Below are positions 11,218-19,940 of a stretch of DNA of 64,000 nucleotides, one piece after another. The stretch comes from Cladocopium goreaui (Eukaryota > Sar > Dinophyceae > Suessiales > Symbiodiniaceae), in the NCBI GenBank assembly GCA_947184155.2, contig CAMXCT020003435.1:124001-188000 (forward strand). Direction: 5' to 3'. Numbering within the stretch: position 1 is the stretch's first letter; every line of letters starts with the position of its first letter. The translations under genes were made by a program, and so were the position numbers. The notes under the pieces were generated by a model, which saw only the letters and a program-made list of their open reading frames with translations, did no database searches and was not told where the DNA came from.

Positions 11218-14200
11218 TCAGGCAAGATCATTCAGCATTTCCAGACACAACGCAAACGCATGCAAACCTGACTCTAGATCACTGGACTGCTGGTACCATT
11301 GCTGTCTGATCTTTTTGTCGGCACGTTGTTTCAGTACCTCATCGATGTCATGAAGTATGCATTTCCCTTTGGCCAAGAAGGAACGCAATACGGAGGTATC
11401 CATGTCTTTAGTCAGGCTATCGGCCATTTGTGCGGCACTATGGACCCATTTAATTACAACACCTTCCTTGAGTCTATCTCGGATTACAAGTGCTTCAAGT
11501 GCTGTTCGGTGTTCGGTGCATTGGGGGATTGAGGTTTTCTGGAGAAGATCATAAAGGCTTTTACAATCGACTACCGCATATGCGAATGGCAGGGATTTCA
11601 GGGTGGTATCTGGTTGTTTCCAATCCAGTGATGGGTCTAATAGCCAGGCCCAATGGAGTCGCGTCCAACTCAGCAGGTCTAAGGCTCCAGACAACGCGTA
11701 CGTCTCTGAGGCTAAGGTACTGGCTACCACTCGGTTGATTTTCTTGGAGAACCAAATTAGAGGACTAACTTGGGAAGATTTGATCTCATCAATTTCATCC
11801 GTGGTGGCAAGAATCAAACACCCTTTTTGAGAGTGAGCCTTTTCCCGGGTGGCAAAGGCAGCATCAGAAAATGAAAGAAACCGAACCTTGTTGGGTGAAA
11901 GTGATTGAATCTTGACTTCAGTGTTGGAAAATCTTTTTGCGTCATTCAACAATCGATTGCCATTCAGGAGATCGGATACAGTGGCACATGTTACTTTCGC
12001 CTGCAAAAGACTCAATCGGCACGACAGGTCTGGTCTGGTATTGGTGGCAGCGTACTGCAAACTACCGATTAAACCCCGCAGGTCTTGTAGTTCTTGTTGG
12101 GTAATTGGAGCTTCGGGGGTCTTACGGCGATCTCGGGTTACATTGATAGGGTTAATATCATTGATATAGCCCTGTTGATTCAATGAGATGTCCCCATTAA
12201 CTTCTTGTTTCAGCTGTATACCCGTGAAGGTGAAAGAACCCTGGCGTTGGCTACCAAACGGAAATCTCTTTTCGAGGCATTGTATGGCATGGGTAAACGT
12301 TGAGTCTCCACCGCCAATGCCATCACCAACATGAATCCCAAGGAGGCCATGAATTTTGGGTTCCCCATTTTGGATCTTTCCTTTTTTGGGTAAAACGAAA
12401 AGACAAGGGTCAAGCGGAGAGATGATGAATCCCAAGCTAAGAAGGGCTCCCTTGAGTTCACAATACCACAGCAGTGGAGCATTGATAAGGCCATAGGCGC
12501 CTTTGAGCAATTCACACACTTCATTATTCTGGAGTTTCATTTTTACTCTAAGTTCATTTGGGGGTTCTATCCCAAGAATCCTAGAGTCTTGTCGGCTTCC
12601 ACGCAGGAACGCGGTGCGAATGTCAAAGGATCTGGCTGTCCACCTATGACTTGCAATGCATTGCAACGCCAACATCCGGCTGTCACGGCCGAGAGTCGGC
12701 GAATCACGCGGCAAGGAATCAATCATGGGATCTTCATACCCTAAGATTACAAGTCGTGCCTTAGGTTTGTGTGTCTTACCACATTTTTGTTGATCTTCTG
12801 GGTCAAGAGGTTTCCAGGTAAGTACCCATCTGGAGCGAAGTAATTGACCTTCTGGCACCTGATTGCGGAGAATACGTCTGACGGTGTCGGTGGCTAACCA
12901 TGAATCCAATTCTTTCTCTTTGGCTTGATTAAACAACTTCAGATCCTCTGTTGACAAATCCCTCAGCTTCACTTCTACTTTCTGTCGTTTGGCAGCGGAA
13001 GCAAGATACACTTCTTGATCATGGTAGGTCTTACCTAAACATTTGTTGAAGTCATCAAGATTCATTTCCAATTCTGCAAACATGACCTGGTGATTTGAGC
13101 TATCATTTTTGTCCACAAGTTCTTGGCTGGCAGCTACCTCTCCTTGAACGTGATTCACAGGCACATGGGCAATCGTGAACTGGGTTTGACCTGTCCACGG
13201 CTCGGGCATCGGAACATGGCTTTGAACGTTGTCCGTCCATGTGTCTTCCAAAGACAGGTTTCCTCCAGAAACGAAAGTCCCTGAAGTTATACGTCCGGAC
13301 TCCAGATCGTCCACTTTGACCGGACATTGCCAAGCATCGTATGGAAAAAACGGCTTGATGCGCGGCACTACATGATGTCTGATAAGGTTGTTACCTTGTA
13401 CCTGCCAATAATCGTGGGACTGTGCATGAGCTAACAAGTCATCATCCGTGTCATCAGGAACAGGTGTGATGACCGCTGGATCCAAGGCAGTTGGTGTTGA
13501 GGGTACTGTGGGTTCATCATCAGGTTGGCCTATTGAAGTAGCTCCGGAGTTATGGTGAGGATTACTGGGATTATTGTTATGTTCAGTGTTGGTGGAGTTA
13601 TTTTGGATGATAATGTCAGGTTCAGGTGGTTGGGGAATTCTTGGAACTTCATTTGGCCTTTGGCTTGGCATCTCCGGTGGACCCTGTTGGCCCGTCAGCT
13701 CACGGAATCTAAATACCCCGTGTCCGCTTTGGTCAGGCATTTGGAACAGGGATCGATCGGAGTCGTTGATCGATCGGGCTTCATCCATAGAGAGCTGTCG
13801 AACGTGTTCTGGCGCACAGCGAAAGAGCTTGGTGAGGTGGCTCACCCAGACCAGGTTAGAACCTTCTATCATCAAGACTTTGGCCGGCCCATGCCAGGAC
13901 CCTTTTTCGACACCTCTACCATCCTTCCAGTACATGACAAACTCACCTACTTGATAGGTCATGCGGTGCGGTCTGGACCGGGCATGCAGAGCTCTTCGCA
14001 AGGTGGAACAGTGGTCGGCTCTGATGAAGGCAATTCTGGCCGCTTCTCGGCGAGACAGTTGCTCCTGGAAACGAGCGCCCTCAGTGGTCTCCAGATCTAA
14101 CCCGCTGAAACTGGCACTGTCCAAAAACTGGTTGGTATTACTTCCAGGTACAGGTTTCATCTTTCCTAGTACCCACAGTTCTGGTGTGTACCCTTCATGT

Positions 14201-15189
14201 CTGGACATGGCATTTTTGGCATGGCACAACTGCATGAGACACTGATTGAAATCCTCTTCGTTTCTGATCGGCTTCTCAGTGTGGTATTTATCAATCATGC
14301 GCATGAGAGTGGCTCCATGTCGTTCTGCCCTACCAAGTTGCCAGTGTGCATCTACAGGTATGACATAACTATGAATAGCTAAGTCTTGGAGAAACTTGGC
14401 AAATTGGTCACTGTTGGCTTCAGTTGTGCTGTCAAACATGATGCTCTTAGGTGGTCCTGCCCATCTGAGCCATGCATTGGAGAACGCTTCAATCAAACCC
14501 TCGGTAGATCGTTGTTGATATGGTATGGCGGTATGATAGTTAGTTGCACTGTCAATGAAATGGTAAAAGTGATAAGTTTTTCCAGTGTGGTCTTTCCATT
14601 CTGCACCATCAAATGAGATATGGTCGTTGAAATCCCGGGGTTTGGATAAAGTGCCCGGTCGGGCCACTTTGGGCAGCTGCTTCTCGAAGCATGTTGAGCA
14701 ACAAAAATCTGAGCAGGCAGCAGCATCAGGTTCTGACCATCCATAGCGCCGTAGAGCAATTTGAAGAACTCTGTTGTCAGGGTGTCCCAAATTCTGATGA
14801 ATCTTCTTGATCATGTTTTGCTTTTGGGGATCCAACTTCAAGAATTTTGGTCCATGTGATACACCCGGTTGTGGCAAGCTTTGGGGAATTACACTGGTAT
14901 TGTCAAGTGATGGTAAAGGATTATTTTGGTCCATAGGTTCCGCGGTCGTGTTACCATGTGGATTGCTGGTTGTTGGGTTTGAGACTGATGTTTCCAAAGA
15001 AGTAGTTCCTGGTCCTACTTCTGATATGCGGTCTAATCCTGGATCAGTCCGGCTTCGTTTGAGAGAGGATGCTTCATCCGACAAATTCTCATTCTGGCGC
15101 TTCTGGGTGGCAAAAACTGTCACAAGCAACTTCGATGGAATGCCGGAATGCCATTCCGAATCTGCTGGCGTTTTGAGATCTCTTCCCAT
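11218..15189 (-). CDS. Copia ORF2: integrase, reverse transcriptase, RNase H
   Basis: A 1,323-residue polyprotein. A zinc-binding HHCC module has H131, H136, C164 and C167. The integrase core has D194 (FDGAEW), D253 (IMFDST) and E289 (GRAERHG), with 35 residues between the last two, the DD35E pattern. RT lies at about 745-1000: KARLVILGYED, FDIRTAFLRG and KGAYGLINAPLLWY are the copia RT blocks. RNase H lies at about 1100-1265 with SDAAF, ASETYAL, VVDCKSL and ADSLTK. The RT catalytic box reads GIHVGDGIGG: residue 955 is Gly (codon 12325-12327, GGT) where the family has Asp, so polymerase activity is probably lost. The ATG at 15189 lies inside ORF1 in the -1 frame, and the frame is open upstream only to a TGA about six codons earlier, so expression needs -1 frameshifting or internal initiation. 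Confidence 0.95.
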   Translation of the reverse strand: MGRDLKTPADSEWHSGIPSKLLVTVFATQKRQNENLSDEASSLKRSRTDPGLDRISEVGPGTTSLETSVSNPTTSNPHGNTTAEPMDQNNPLPSLDNTSVIPQSLPQPGVSHGPKFLKLDPQKQNMIKKIHQNLGHPDNRVLQIALRRYGWSEPDAAACSDFCCSTCFEKQLPKVARPGTLSKPRDFNDHISFDGAEWKDHTGKTYHFYHFIDSATNYHTAIPYQQRSTEGLIEAFSNAWLRWAGPPKSIMFDSTTEANSDQFAKFLQDLAIHSYVIPVDAHWQLGRAERHGATLMRMIDKYHTEKPIRNEEDFNQCLMQLCHAKNAMSRHEGYTPELWVLGKMKPVPGSNTNQFLDSASFSGLDLETTEGARFQEQLSRREAARIAFIRADHCSTLRRALHARSRPHRMTYQVGEFVMYWKDGRGVEKGSWHGPAKVLMIEGSNLVWVSHLTKLFRCAPEHVRQLSMDEARSINDSDRSLFQMPDQSGHGVFRFRELTGQQGPPEMPSQRPNEVPRIPQPPEPDIIIQNNSTNTEHNNNPSNPHHNSGATSIGQPDDEPTVPSTPTALDPAVITPVPDDTDDDLLAHAQSHDYWQVQGNNLIRHHVVPRIKPFFPYDAWQCPVKVDDLESGRITSGTFVSGGNLSLEDTWTDNVQSHVPMPEPWTGQTQFTIAHVPVNHVQGEVAASQELVDKNDSSNHQVMFAELEMNLDDFNKCLGKTYHDQEVYLASAAKRQKVEVKLRDLSTEDLKLFNQAKEKELDSWLATDTVRRILRNQVPEGQLLRSRWVLTWKPLDPEDQQKCGKTHKPKARLVILGYEDPMIDSLPRDSPTLGRDSRMLALQCIASHRWTARSFDIRTAFLRGSRQDSRILGIEPPNELRVKMKLQNNEVCELLKGAYGLINAPLLWYCELKGALLSLGFIISPLDPCLFVLPKKGKIQNGEPKIHGLLGIHVGDGIGGGDSTFTHAIQCLEKRFPFGSQRQGSFTFTGIQLKQEVNGDISLNQQGYINDINPINVTRDRRKTPEAPITQQELQDLRGLIGSLQYAATNTRPDLSCRLSLLQAKVTCATVSDLLNGNRLLNDAKRFSNTEVKIQSLSPNKVRFLSFSDAAFATREKAHSQKGCLILATTDEIDEIKSSQVSPLIWFSKKINRVVASTLASETYALSGALDLLSWTRLHWAWLLDPSLDWKQPDTTLKSLPFAYAVVDCKSLYDLLQKTSIPQCTEHRTALEALVIRDRLKEGVVIKWVHSAAQMADSLTKDMDTSVLRSFLAKGKCILHDIDEVLKQRADKKIRQQWYQQSSDLESGLHAFALCLEMLNDLA
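12325..12327 (-). other. RT active-site codon Asp to Gly
   Basis: The copia RT catalytic box normally has two adjacent Asp residues. Here the minus-strand codons read CAT GTT GGT GAT (H-V-G-D), so the first Asp is replaced by Gly. A single A-to-G transition from GAT explains it. This is either a natural inactivating mutation or a sequencing error. Confidence 0.85.
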
Positions 15190-18100
15190 GCCTCCCAGGT
15201 AGTATCTTCAAAGGCTGAAAGGTTGCTTCTTCTTTTTCCCAGACACCTACGATAGGGAGCAAACCCCTTGGAACCAACTGGACATATTCGGAGTCGGTCG
15301 ACTCCCCTGCAACAGTCGATGGCCACAAGGTGCTGTTCGGGATACCTGTTTTGAAGGGCTTCGAATAAAGGTCCATCCTGAATGACAATCTTACCTACTC
15401 TCGGGGTGGCTTTGTCTGCCATGTCAAGGATTTCATCAAGACTCGGTCGGATGGAAGTGATCTCATTCGGCTTTGTAGATGATTGGGATGGTCGGGAGCT
15501 GGAAGAGGTGGCATCCTCTCCGGACGCTGGAACAAACAGTTGTTCTGGATTGAACTTTCCTGCAAGTCTGCGCCGCTTAGGTTCAGGCCCCTCGGGTGAT
15601 GGTTCGGCAGCAAACACCGACTGTAGAGCATTACCATAAGCTTTCTCATGGACATGGCTACTGCACTGGATTGCCTTGCTGATCTTACGTCCAAATGATG
15701 CAGTGTACAGTTCGGCATATTTGGTGACGGGCATTCGGGGATATCCAAAAGGCTTGCAGGAACCGGCAACATGATCATGAGGATGATTTCCAACACATTG
15801 CAATTTCTCGATGGTTCTACAAAGGATTTCGGATGTGGAGAGAACTTGGGTCCTCTTTCGCATGTGTTCATGGCTATTGGGATGTTTCAAATTTCCAGCA
15901 ACACACATGTCACACAGGGCTTTGTACGTGTGATTGACGATATTCTCCATTTCTTCTTGATATACTAGTTCAGAACCTTGAGGTTGCTCTAGATGAAAAT
16001 GAAATTGATCCCCTCTCCAATCTTGAAATCGAAACAAACCATCACACAGCAGGAGGTGCACATTCTCGGATCGCCGGTCGCTGGCTATCTTCTCAGACAG
16101 GGCTAACGACTTGGCAGCATTGAGTCGATTCCAGTTACTCCACGGGCCGCACTTGGGGGCAACCCAGATGTGTCGTGGACGAATGACCCACAAAAGCTCA
16201 TACAATTGACACCTGCCTGAGAAAGTGGCCAAATCACCATGACGTAGGCTGAATCGAAATGCTCGCATCCCCAATTGGGAGGCCTGATGGGTCAGTTGGC
16301 TGTGTTCAGCACAGTACACTTCAAGAAGATCACACCGGGAAGAAGAAAAATGTCGTTGCATTTCATCATAGGACAAGTGGGGATGTTTCTTTCTCCAATA
16401 TGTCCACATCTCTTCATATACCCAGTTGTACTTGCCCTCTTGTTGAAACAAAATGTCCAAAAAGTACTGCGGGTCATGTACTTCACATGTTTGACTCAGC
16501 ATGGTATGACGGCCTACTCCATCAGCGACCCATGATCGGAACTCACGAACGTTTTGGCCAGCACTCAGATCACTTAGTTCTCCTGGTGGTTCTTGGCCAT
16601 GATCGCTTGGGTCAGCATTTGCACCTGTTGGGCAATCTGAGACAGTGTGCTCTCCATCGCATTCAATCGGTGTCCTTGCTGGGTCACCTGATCGTCCACG
16701 CTCCATGAGTCGCTCAGCTCCTCGTCCGACCATGCTGTGTTCTGAGCAGGTCGGGGAGCACTCTTGGACTTGGCATGAGGAGCAGTCGTTTTGGGACTCT
16801 CCGGAGAAGCATCTTGATGATCCTTCCCCTGAGTCAGTTCCAGACGTTCCACGTAGAGCTGGATGAAGAACAGGAATGTCTTGTGGGCCAGCTTCTCGCT
16901 CTTCTGGTACTTCTGGGTGAACCACTTGACGTATTTGGGATCCTGCTGAACTACGTCGATGTAACGCTGGTTCACCTTGGCTTCCCCGAACGTGATTCGG
17001 AGTTCGGCTAGCTCGGCATAAGACATCTTCATGAAGTCTTCCTGAACTTTCTGCTCCGTCACGGCGGCAAAACGGTCTGCCAGGCTCTTGGACGACATCA
17101 GTGGACAAGACGGTCGAGACGTCAGGACACTCGGAACTGGGCACACTGGGTTGGCTTGACTGTGCTACTTGGCTCTGCGAAGTCGATCCATGAGGCGCAT
17201 GTTCTGTTTCACACATGTGCATGATGGCTTTCGGATCCGGCACTGGGTGGCTATGTACATGTGATAACCTGAGCAACTCGCAAAAATCCAGCAAATACAG
17301 TTTCTTCTCGGAAAGCGACAGCTTCATGGAAAATCCAAGCTTGGCAAAACGCACTTCGTCCTGTGCTGTGTCAATCTGAGCTCCCAATGTCCGAAACACA
17401 TTGTTTGAAATGAGAAAAGGGGTTTGGGAGTCCACTACACAAACTTTGACCATCCACTGCGACAATGGGATGAGCACAGCTTCATGACAGGTGACGGTGC
17501 TACTATTGCCAAAACGAAAGACTGTGTGGCACGGCACTCGCTGGATCTGCTTTTGCACTGATTTCGGCACATGTGTCATGAGGTCTTGCATCTGTTGTTT
17601 GCCAATAACTGTCTGACTGGCACCTAAATCAACAATTCCACAAGGGCCGTGACTTACAAACATGGCTTCAGCATCAGTTGAGGCTACTGACGACATCGGT
17701 TGGGACTCAGGCGGACTCTTCAGTTGAGGGCAAAGTCGGGCCTTCAATGAGTTCAAAAGCCTGGACAGCCGGCATGGTGTCATCCCTTGATTATTCACTC
17801 CAGCTACACCTACTCCCATATTGCAAACTTCATACCCCATGAGGTTATTGTGTTGCTGATAAGGAACATCGGCACTGGCATTGATGGGGATCATGTCAAC
17901 ATCCGGGTCATCATGGGCAAGAGCGGTCATGATGGTTCCTGCAAAGGCTCCATCCTTGGAAGTACCCGAGGCATTGGTGGCACCTGTGGCTCTGTTGAGC
18001 GGACATTCAGCTTTCCAGTGTCCTCGAGCACCGCACCTTCGGCATTCACTTTCCAGGATTCTTTGGGCGAGAGGCTTGCGACCCTTCTGAAATCCCTTGT

Positions 18101-19049
18101 TCTTACCCTTACCCTTACCCTTTCCGGGGGGATATGATCCTTTGGAGGTACCCCAGAAACCACGGTTCTTGTTCCTGTCAGTGAGACGTTTTCTGGCATC
18201 CAAGTAGGAGTTGTAGCAAGCAGCAATGTCAGGATCAGCTTGAAGGGCGTCCACAAGACTCTCCTCGAACTGCATACAGACTACTGCATCCGGATCACCT
18301 TCATCATAGATGATCTCAGCATCTTCATAACTCTCACCTAGATAGGCAGTCTCATCTTCTGCAGGAAAGGCTGGGTTCTCGTCCTCAAACACTGCATTGA
18401 CATCGTATGTTTTGTTTCGGGCTGAGGTTCGATTTCCGGTCTGGAGCTCATGAAAGAACTTGGACCCAAGCAACTTCAAGGAAGAGACGATCTTTGTGTA
18501 TTCCAAAGCACCTTGAGCATCCACAATGAGCTTCTTCTTGTCCTCAGACCCCAAATTGGAGTTACGAAGCAACACATAGGCTCGGACTTCGTCAAAACCA
18601 ACCCCCATTTGCAGTAATTCCTCAAACTGGAAATCATGTCTTGCCAAATAACTCTCATGTGTTTCATCGGCTCTCTGGGCAGTGGAAAAAATCGCACGCT
18701 CAAATCGCTCGAACTTGTCTTCAAGCTTGCTCTTACCCCAGATTCCACCAAGAGTGGTGACCAGCAGTTTAACCCCGTCTACGGTGTTAACTTTCAGCTT
18801 GGCTGGATCCAAACGCATGATGCGCTTGAAGGCGGATCCTTCACACAGCATGGCAGCCCTTGGAGCCAGGTGGCTCAGGTGTTCTGGTGGCCATAGGCCG
18901 GCAAGAAACTCAAGCTTCTTTGCATAGTCATTTATGTCAGTATCTCCAGGCTTGAACAGAGGGATCATCGACCACGGCAGGTGGGACAAAGACGGTCCAC
19001 CTGTTGGTGTCTGCATGACACCTGAGGTCTCAGCTTGACCCTCAGACAT
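15120..19049 (-). CDS. Copia ORF1: gag, zinc knuckle, protease, methyltransferase-like domain
   Basis: A 1,309-residue ORF. Residues 1-300 form a helical gag region with acidic stretches. A Lys/Gly-rich basic segment precedes a CX2CX4HX4C zinc knuckle (C336, C339, H344, C349). The aspartic protease motif IVDLGASQTV has its Asp at 474. From about residue 880 comes a domain with LLEVYCAEHS (907-916), WVAPKCGPWSNW (Cys 967) and FHLEQPQGS (near 1020). Their order and spacing resemble the SAM-binding, Pro-Cys and Glu-Asn motifs of cytosine-C5 methyltransferases, though the catalytic box is KCG rather than PCQ. Residues 651-826 read as Ser/Arg/Gly-rich nonsense because the protein-like frame there is +1. 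The ATG at 19049 is 90 bases inside the 5' LTR. Confidence 0.9.
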   Translation of the reverse strand: MSEGQAETSGVMQTPTGGPSLSHLPWSMIPLFKPGDTDINDYAKKLEFLAGLWPPEHLSHLAPRAAMLCEGSAFKRIMRLDPAKLKVNTVDGVKLLVTTLGGIWGKSKLEDKFERFERAIFSTAQRADETHESYLARHDFQFEELLQMGVGFDEVRAYVLLRNSNLGSEDKKKLIVDAQGALEYTKIVSSLKLLGSKFFHELQTGNRTSARNKTYDVNAVFEDENPAFPAEDETAYLGESYEDAEIIYDEGDPDAVVCMQFEESLVDALQADPDIAACYNSYLDARKRLTDRNKNRGFWGTSKGSYPPGKGKGKGKNKGFQKGRKPLAQRILESECRRCGARGHWKAECPLNRATGATNASGTSKDGAFAGTIMTALAHDDPDVDMIPINASADVPYQQHNNLMGYEVCNMGVGVAGVNNQGMTPCRLSRLLNSLKARLCPQLKSPPESQPMSSVASTDAEAMFVSHGPCGIVDLGASQTVIGKQQMQDLMTHVPKSVQKQIQRVPCHTVFRFGNSSTVTCHEAVLIPLSQWMVKVCVVDSQTPFLISNNVFRTLGAQIDTAQDEVRFAKLGFSMKLSLSEKKLYLLDFCELLRLSHVHSHPVPDPKAIMHMCETEHAPHGSTSQSQVAQSSQPSVPSSECPDVSTVLSTDVVQEPGRPFCRRDGAESSGRLHEDVLCRASRTPNHVRGSQGEPALHRRSSAGSQIRQVVHPEVPEEREAGPQDIPVLHPALRGTSGTDSGEGSSRCFSGESQNDCSSCQVQECSPTCSEHSMVGRGAERLMERGRSGDPARTPIECDGEHTVSDCPTGANADPSDHGQEPPGELSDLSAGQNVREFRSWVADGVGRHTMLSQTCEVHDPQYFLDILFQQEGKYNWVYEEMWTYWRKKHPHLSYDEMQRHFSSSRCDLLEVYCAEHSQLTHQASQLGMRAFRFSLRHGDLATFSGRCQLYELLWVIRPRHIWVAPKCGPWSNWNRLNAAKSLALSEKIASDRRSENVHLLLCDGLFRFQDWRGDQFHFHLEQPQGSELVYQEEMENIVNHTYKALCDMCVAGNLKHPNSHEHMRKRTQVLSTSEILCRTIEKLQCVGNHPHDHVAGSCKPFGYPRMPVTKYAELYTASFGRKISKAIQCSSHVHEKAYGNALQSVFAAEPSPEGPEPKRRRLAGKFNPEQLFVPASGEDATSSSSRPSQSSTKPNEITSIRPSLDEILDMADKATPRVGKIVIQDGPLFEALQNRYPEQHLVAIDCCRGVDRLRICPVGSKGFAPYRRCLGKRRSNLSAFEDTTWEAWEEISKRQQIRNGIPAFHRSCL
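16574..17098 (-). CDS. +1-frame ORF nested in ORF1, ExoX-C-like domain
   Basis: The +1 frame relative to ORF1 is open from 17164 to a TAA at 16574 and contains an ATG at 17098 (174 residues). Its peptide is clearly protein-like, unlike the ORF1 frame over the same bases. It contains MSYAELAELRITFG, then QRYIDVVQQDPKYVKWF, followed by an acidic linker and a C-terminal coiled-coil-like helix (MESTLSQIAQQVQML). The first part resembles the small ExoX C-terminal-type domain (FG...Y..V...P.YV.W), which I recall being in line with the polyprotein in related dinoflagellate copia elements. Here it needs a +1 shift in and a -1 shift out, or independent translation. There is no stop in the ORF1 frame over these 175 codons. 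Confidence 0.7.
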   Translation of the reverse strand: MSSKSLADRFAAVTEQKVQEDFMKMSYAELAELRITFGEAKVNQRYIDVVQQDPKYVKWFTQKYQKSEKLAHKTFLFFIQLYVERLELTQGKDHQDASPESPKTTAPHAKSKSAPRPAQNTAWSDEELSDSWSVDDQVTQQGHRLNAMESTLSQIAQQVQMLTQAIMAKNHQEN

Positions 19050-19126
19050 CCTGGATCCACAGCTTCCAGAAAGTAAAGAAACTCAGAGGCGACTCTGCAG
19101 CGAAGAAAACTTTCCGGCTGTGGGTA

Positions 19127-19138
19127 GCTCCGCTACCA
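19127..19138 (-). other. Primer-binding site, initiator-Met tRNA-like
   Basis: One base inside the 5' LTR the minus strand reads TGGTAGCGGAGC. This is the standard TGG-starting complement of a tRNA 3' end and differs by one base from TGGTAGCAGAGC, the usual initiator-Met primer site of copia elements. It also forms half of a GGTAGC/GCTACC hairpin. Confidence 0.75.
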
Positions 19139-19139
19139 A

Positions 19140-19455
19140 TGTAGGATCGGATCCCTACACTGGCACGGGCCCCCTCTATCTATTCTTCTATCCAAAGGAA
19201 ATTCCACAGGACCCCTGGTCCAACACTCCAAACACCAAGCGCCCACCGGAGCGCACGCCAGTTTTCCAAATGGCGTCACAGAAGCACGATCCGACGTGCA
19301 GGGGGCTACCCTAAAGCCCTCAACTGGAGTCCTGAGCCGCAACCTTGTAAATGGAAGCAAGGGTGTATCGACCAGTGAGAACCTTGGAATACAACGCATT
19401 GTAAGAAGTTCCCATATACACCTCAAGTTCTTCAGAGACATGTTGCAAATTCACA
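19140..19455 (-). repeat. 5' LTR
   Basis: Second copy of the 316-bp LTR, apparently identical to 10735-11050. In element orientation it is upstream and should carry the promoter. No confident TATA box was picked out. Confidence 0.97.
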
Positions 19456-19740
19456 ATATACATACACATACATGTGTATATATATATATATCTGGTATAT
19501 ATATATATATGTGTGTGTGTGCTTTTATAATATACACATGGGGTGTGTGTGTGTGTTTGTGTGCTTTTATAATATACACATGTATTATATATATATATAT
19601 ATATATATGTGCGTGTGTTTGTGTGCTTTTATAATATACACATGTGTATATATATATATATGTGTGTGTGTGTTTGTGTGCTTTTATAATATACACATGT
19701 ATATATATATACCATACCTATACATATACAATCATATAAA
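19456..19740. repeat. TA/GT minisatellite at the insertion site
   Basis: Four copies of GTGCTTTTATAATATACACATG (starting near 19519, 19559, 19623 and 19677) alternate with TA and GTGT runs. The first 20 bases after the LTR (ATATACATACACATACATGT) also occur at 10703-10722 on the other side, showing that the retrotransposon split this array. Confidence 0.85.
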
Positions 19741-19799
19741 TATGTTGTGATGTGTTTTTCACTTCGCCTTGGGCCCTTGAGTTGTGGAAATGGAGCGCC

Positions 19800-19940
19800 A
19801 TGCGTGGGCGCTTACGCCTGGCTCTTTCTGCTGTGGCGGTGGCCTGGACGTGTCGAGGCTTCGGCCGAGGCTTCGCAGCGCTCAGCTTGCGCCCAACGCC
19901 ACGGAGGGGTCATCTCTACTGGTTGCTTGCGGCTGCGTAG
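19800..19940 (+). CDS. Possible first exon with signal-like N terminus
   Basis: GC content jumps to well over half within AT-rich DNA. The frame from ATG 19800 reads a basic start, a hydrophobic Ala/Val/Leu core (LRLALSAVAVAWTC) and an Arg/Phe/Ala-rich tail (RGFGRGFAALSLRPTPRRG) before TAG at 19938. That order resembles a signal peptide followed by a plastid transit peptide, as in dinoflagellate plastid proteins. A competing frame from ATG 19791 is also open. Mature protein not identified. Confidence 0.38.
   Translation: MRGRLRLALSAVAVAWTCRGFGRGFAALSLRPTPRRGHLYWLLAAA

Larger units (their letters stand above)
10735..19455 (-). mobile_element. Ty1/copia-class LTR retrotransposon, near-intact
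   Basis: An 8,721-bp element bounded by two 316-bp direct LTRs, read on the minus strand. Order in the element: 5' LTR (19140-19455), tRNA-type primer site, ORF1 (gag, zinc knuckle, protease, extra domains), ORF2 (integrase, reverse transcriptase, RNase H), purine-rich tract, 3' LTR (10735-11050). Integrase before RT defines the copia (Pseudoviridae-like) class. The LTRs appear identical by eye, so insertion is recent. Both ORFs are long and free of stops, yet the RT active site is mutated and the ORFs are in different frames. The flanks carry the 6-bp direct repeat ATATAC within TA-rich microsatellite DNA. Confidence 0.96.
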
